This document shows, piece after piece, positions 35,759 through 38,829 of a stretch of DNA of 38,829 nucleotides. The DNA is from Candidatus Cloacimonas sp. (GTDB taxonomy: Bacteria; Cloacimonadota; Cloacimonadia; Cloacimonadales; Cloacimonadaceae). How positions within the stretch are numbered: the first letter of the stretch is position 1; every line of letters begins with the position of its first letter. The position numbers and the translations under genes are program-made. Under the pieces are notes generated by a model that was given only the letters and a program-made list of their open reading frames with translations, was not told where the DNA came from and made no database searches. The DNA is taken from contig DAONFA010000024.1 in NCBI GenBank assembly GCA_035403355.1, forward strand, positions 1 to 38,829. The letters are read 5' to 3'.

Positions 35759-35859
35759 TAAATCCTGCAATAACAACGCTCAGAGTGGGGTAGAAGGATG
35801 AATTTGGCAAGAAAACCCGAGCAGGTTATATGAACTTCAAAGACCACAGATAAAATAAA

Positions 35860-35894
35860 AAGGATAGGTTATGGACTGTTTTTTACCTATCCTT
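35860..35894. terminator. Bidirectional terminator between convergent genes
   Basis: AAGGATAGGT (35860-35869) and ACCTATCCTT (35885-35894) form a perfect 10-bp stem. On the minus strand the stem is followed by a T-rich tail; on the + strand by CTTTATCT. It lies about 100 bases past the methyltransferase stop and 200 bases past the sppA stop. Confidence 0.6.
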
Positions 35895-35977
35895 CTTTAT
35901 CTCAATTCTACTTTCTCTATTCTTCTCTTTATCTCATTGGGAAGTATCTATTTTTGGTCTTATTTCTCAGCTGTGCC

Positions 35978-36028
35978 GAGTCATATACGCCGCCAGTCCT
36001 ATTAAATTTCTGCAGGCGTATATGACTC
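35978..36028. repeat. Perfect 14-bp inverted repeat in convergent gap
   Basis: GAGTCATATACGCC at 35978-35991 is the exact complement of 36015-36028, with a 23-base loop. No T-run follows on either side. It differs from the REP types and from the hairpin at 226. It may be a second palindromic element or a binding site. Confidence 0.7.
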
Positions 36029-36091
36029 CTTGCAAACAGCATAGTCGTTTATGAATAATTGGCAGCTATCCCCCAAAAATTCAGCAGTTTG

Positions 36092-38551
36092 CTAAAACTG
36101 CAGTGATTCGGGCAATAACGGACTAAGCATCAAAGTTTTATCCTGTCCGAAGTCATTCCACAATTCATACAATTTAATATAGTCCATATTAATTGTATCA
36201 AACGCTTTAACAGGGGTGTAGGCATTCAATTCGCTAAAATTAACGCTTATGGTAACGCCTTCCTTATCTGTAGTAGCGTCAACAAGTGTCAGTTTTCCTT
36301 TTTTTCCAAGTAATTCCTGCATTATATCTTTAGCAGTATTCATTCCTCCCAGTTCATCAACGAGCCCGATTGAATATGCTTGTTCCCCTGTCCAGATTCT
36401 TCCTTGAGCATATTGCTTAACCTGTTCTAAATTCATAGAGGAGCGTCCTTCATCCACTTTCTTAACAAAATCATCGTAACAATATTCAATACTGCGAGTT
36501 ATAATATGTTTTTCTTCGTCTGTCCAGGGACGGGATAATGAACCTAAATCGGCATGTTCGCCTTTTTTAACAGTATCCCAGTTCACTTTTATCTTATGAA
36601 ACATTTCCGTGGCATTGAACATCAAACCCAAAACTCCGATAGAGCCGGTTAAAGTAGAAGGTTCGGCAACAATTTTATCGGCATTGCAGGAAATGTAATA
36701 GCCACCGCTGGCAGCTGTTCCAGCCATAGAAACGACGACCGGTTTTTTATTAACCGTTTTTGCCAGTTCCAATTCTCTTAAAATAATATCGCTGGCTTGA
36801 GCGCTGCCACCTCCACTATCCACTCTTAGAATTATTCCCTGGTATAGGTCATCTTTTCTGGCTTTGCGAATAAGGTTAACTGTTGTTTCCTGAGCAATTT
36901 TCTGTCCCGGTGTTCCTTTTCCCATAACGATATTTCCATTAGCATAAATAACTGCTACAAGATTTTCTTTGGGTTTTGTCCAAGCGTAATCACAATATTC
37001 TGTTGGTTCTTTTTGCTGTTTGGAAAAATGGAAGTCCTTTTTTAATTGTTTGGCAAGCTGGTCTTCATAAATTAGTTCATCAACCAGACCTTTTTCCAGT
37101 GCGTCTTCAGCAACGAGATAGGGTCCCTCATTGATAATTTCTTCTACCGAAGCAGTAAGTTTATCGCCTCGTCCGGCATCAATGCGTTGTAAAATTTGTG
37201 CATATAATGATTGTAATAGTGAATTATATGCCTCTCTTTCAGCGGGGGTCATTTTTTCTTCGGAGAACATATTTCCCGCATCTTTATATTCGTGACTGCG
37301 GAAATTGAGCACTTCAATGCCTAAACTGGAGAGCATATTTTTCATATAGGGACTGCTGATGCTTAAGCCGCGTAAATCCACTGAACCAGAAGGATTTATG
37401 TAAATCTTATCAGCAATGGAGGAAGCAAAGATATAACTGCCGTTGCTAATGTTATTGTAGTAAAAGCTAACTTTCTTACCGCTGCTTTTAAAGTCCTTAA
37501 AGGCATCAACCAGTTCTTCCTGTAACGCCATAGAAGTAGAGAAAGTAGGATTTTTCAGTAGAATTCCCTCAATTTCAGGGTCATCCTTGGCTTTTTGAAT
37601 GTCTTCAATGAGGGTTTCAATAGATTTTTTCTGAGTATCGTATATTTTGAGATGACCAATCTTATATTTTGGAGCAGCATAAGTTACAACATTTCCGCTT
37701 AAATCCATTTTATACCAGGATGGCTTTGTATAGCCCAGAAAAGGTTTATAATTCAAGTCCGTAAACTGAGCCCAGGCAATTCCGTAATTATCTTTATCCT
37801 TAGAGTGCAATAAACCGCCGGCTGCAAAATCTCTCGGGTATAAACTGAAATTAACTAAAGCTGCTTCTTCTTCAAAATTATAGGTAGCCCCAATTTTTAC
37901 TCCATCCAGAATTTGGGTTTGAAGTCCAATAATCGGCTTTTTGATTTCATAATCCTTATCTTTGTCAAAGCGCGCATAATTAGCATCTACAGAAAGCTCT
38001 AAACGATAATCCTCTATTGCTTCAATAAAAGTAAAAGGACGCACTGCTAAGCCCAATCTGTAATAAGGAGATTGATGATTTGGATTATCCCAGGTAAAAG
38101 CTAAAGAAGTTGAATTATGAGGACGGTAGGTAACTGCACTGCGAAACGAACCGTCTTCAAATATTCCTTCCGGCCAACGGTAATTTGTTCCTACATACAA
38201 ATTGGGCAAAATATAGGCAGGAAATAATTCCGTTCCTACCGCTAAAGTATGAAATTTATCACTGGAGTCGCGTTCATAAATATAACTGAGATAATCGGTG
38301 TTCACGAATATCCAATAGTGATTTTGCCATTCTTTTTCATCGTTAAGATAAGCTAAACCTATCCCCGAGGAGAAACCGGTTCCAAGCAAAGAGGGATTGC
38401 TGATAGGGATAAACATATTATCTACATTGGCAATAGAAAAATCCTGCTTGCTTAATAAAACAGAAATACTGTCACTCTGAGTTTGTGCCATCACTACTGA
38501 ACATAACATTAGCAGTGAGAACAATAATAGGGCTTTTCCGAAGTGTTTCAT
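36092..38551 (-). CDS. SppA-like S49 peptidase with N-terminal beta-rich domain
   Basis: 819 residues; AAAGGAG precedes the ATG. A signal peptide (cleavage after Ala22) is followed by about 260 residues rich in alternating aromatic and polar residues (GIGLAYLND, NLYVGTNYRWP, VKIGATYNFEE), a barrel-like pattern. Two S49 domains then follow as in 67K SppA: the first holds the general-base lysine in SHEYKDAGN (Lys423), the second the nucleophile in AGTAASGGYYIS (Ser615). The Lys-Ser spacing of 192 is close to the 200 of E. coli SppA. There is no obvious inner-membrane anchor, so it may act in the periplasm or at the outer membrane rather than as a cytoplasmic-membrane signal-peptide peptidase. 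It has its own promoter (38616-38644). Confidence 0.88.
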   Translation of the reverse strand: MKHFGKALLLFSLLMLCSVVMAQTQSDSISVLLSKQDFSIANVDNMFIPISNPSLLGTGFSSGIGLAYLNDEKEWQNHYWIFVNTDYLSYIYERDSSDKFHTLAVGTELFPAYILPNLYVGTNYRWPEGIFEDGSFRSAVTYRPHNSTSLAFTWDNPNHQSPYYRLGLAVRPFTFIEAIEDYRLELSVDANYARFDKDKDYEIKKPIIGLQTQILDGVKIGATYNFEEEAALVNFSLYPRDFAAGGLLHSKDKDNYGIAWAQFTDLNYKPFLGYTKPSWYKMDLSGNVVTYAAPKYKIGHLKIYDTQKKSIETLIEDIQKAKDDPEIEGILLKNPTFSTSMALQEELVDAFKDFKSSGKKVSFYYNNISNGSYIFASSIADKIYINPSGSVDLRGLSISSPYMKNMLSSLGIEVLNFRSHEYKDAGNMFSEEKMTPAEREAYNSLLQSLYAQILQRIDAGRGDKLTASVEEIINEGPYLVAEDALEKGLVDELIYEDQLAKQLKKDFHFSKQQKEPTEYCDYAWTKPKENLVAVIYANGNIVMGKGTPGQKIAQETTVNLIRKARKDDLYQGIILRVDSGGGSAQASDIILRELELAKTVNKKPVVVSMAGTAASGGYYISCNADKIVAEPSTLTGSIGVLGLMFNATEMFHKIKVNWDTVKKGEHADLGSLSRPWTDEEKHIITRSIEYCYDDFVKKVDEGRSSMNLEQVKQYAQGRIWTGEQAYSIGLVDELGGMNTAKDIMQELLGKKGKLTLVDATTDKEGVTISVNFSELNAYTPVKAFDTINMDYIKLYELWNDFGQDKTLMLSPLLPESLQF

Positions 38552-38569
38552 TGTATCTCCTTTCTTTGT

Positions 38570-38591
38570 TTAAGTGTTATTGTGCACTTAA
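38570..38591. promoter_or_regulatory. Palindrome in the sppA leader
   Basis: TTAAGTG (38570-38576) and CACTTAA (38585-38591) flank an 8-base centre, between the predicted transcription start and the ribosome site of the sppA-like gene. It could be an operator or an mRNA hairpin. Confidence 0.35.
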
Positions 38592-38615
38592 CGCTTCAAA
38601 TTACTTTTAATAAAC

Positions 38616-38644
38616 TCTATAAAAAGTAGCAATAAAATAGTCAA
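38616..38644 (-). promoter_or_regulatory. Sigma-70-like promoter of the sppA-like gene
   Basis: On the minus strand TTGACT (38644-38639) and TATAGA (38621-38616) are 17 bases apart. The start codon lies about 65 bases downstream. This is one of the clearest promoters in the window. Confidence 0.6.
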
Positions 38645-38703
38645 GAATTATTTGGGCAGCTTCAGTAAGCTATTTTGGCCAACACAATAATAGCGATGGA
38701 GGT

Positions 38704-38728
38704 GTAAGCACTTCGTAAAATTGCTTAC
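38704..38728. repeat. Small 7-bp inverted repeat
   Basis: GTAAGCA (38704-38710) and TGCTTAC (38722-38728) with an 11-base loop, about 75 bases upstream of the next + gene. It could be a leader hairpin or an operator; nothing more can be said. Confidence 0.4.
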
Positions 38729-38806
38729 TTAGCAAGATTATTCTGGACAAAAAGACCTGCTTTCCTTATTAGGGCTTAAAAAAGAATTAACATAAGGAGT
38801 TTAATG

Positions 38807-38829
38807 ATGGACAGCTTAGGTTTTAAGTT
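38807..38829 (+). CDS. Start of a gene cut by the window end
   Basis: AAGGAG at 38794-38799 precedes two adjacent ATG codons at 38804 and 38807; the second has the better spacing (seven bases). Only M-D-S-L-G-F-K is visible. No function can be assigned. Confidence 0.5.

Overview
The window looks like a piece of an AT-rich Gram-negative chromosome from the Fibrobacteres-Chlorobi-Bacteroidetes (FCB) superphylum, most likely a Candidatus Cloacimonadota relative. The reasons are a secreted protein ending in a YPNPFNP-type C-terminal domain, a full outer-membrane inventory (late acyltransferase, TolC, beta-barrels, lipoproteins, DapD for diaminopimelate), IorAB typical of amino-acid fermenters, and tight ATGA/TAATG gene overlaps. 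The assignment is inference from family knowledge; no rRNA or marker tree is available here. No rRNA, tRNA, IS element, phage gene or bona fide CRISPR array was recognised.

Layout. 1-610: non-coding, with a 93-bp tandem repeat and a perfect 17-bp inverted repeat. 611-11471 (+): lipid A acyltransferase, a giant Ser/Thr kinase-ATPase-TPR-GAF-histidine kinase, a periplasmic TPR protein and an overlapping beta-barrel. 11575-19174 (+): a compact run of a membrane protein, divergent polysaccharide deacetylase, uppP, holA, malQ, iorA and iorB, several overlapping by 1-17 bases. 19175-22478: a repeat island around one secreted beta-propeller gene. 22479-29377 (-): tetR-tolC-MFP-RND-DUF3332-nifU-like efflux operon. 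29749-31326 (-): amidohydrolase. 31562-34905 (-): PHP phosphoesterase, PH-like membrane protein, malY/patB, dapD, all overlapping. 34982-35758 (+): methyltransferase. 36092-38551 (-): SppA-type peptidase with an extra beta-rich N-terminal domain. The last bases start a new + gene.

The most interesting region is 19.2-22.5 kb. A seven-repeat propeller gene with its own promoter and a GTG start inside a ~200-nt leader is bracketed by palindromic (REP-like) repeat arrays in inverted orientation. A perfect 15-bp inverted match (19334-19348 versus 22034-22048) and an outer 19-bp motif (19240-19258 versus 22448-22466) lie in mirror order on the two sides. The repeat unit is free of stop codons in all three frames of one strand, and in the right arm it runs into the 5' end of a gene that keeps a perfect Shine-Dalgarno and 18 codons. 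This looks like a repeat-bounded cassette or a site of repeat-driven rearrangement.

Other points worth attention: the RND pump lacks the canonical TM4 aspartates and TM10 lysine; IorA ends before the usual ferredoxin domain; SppA is fused to a barrel-like region; and a DUF3332 lipoprotein and a NifU-like protein close the efflux operon.
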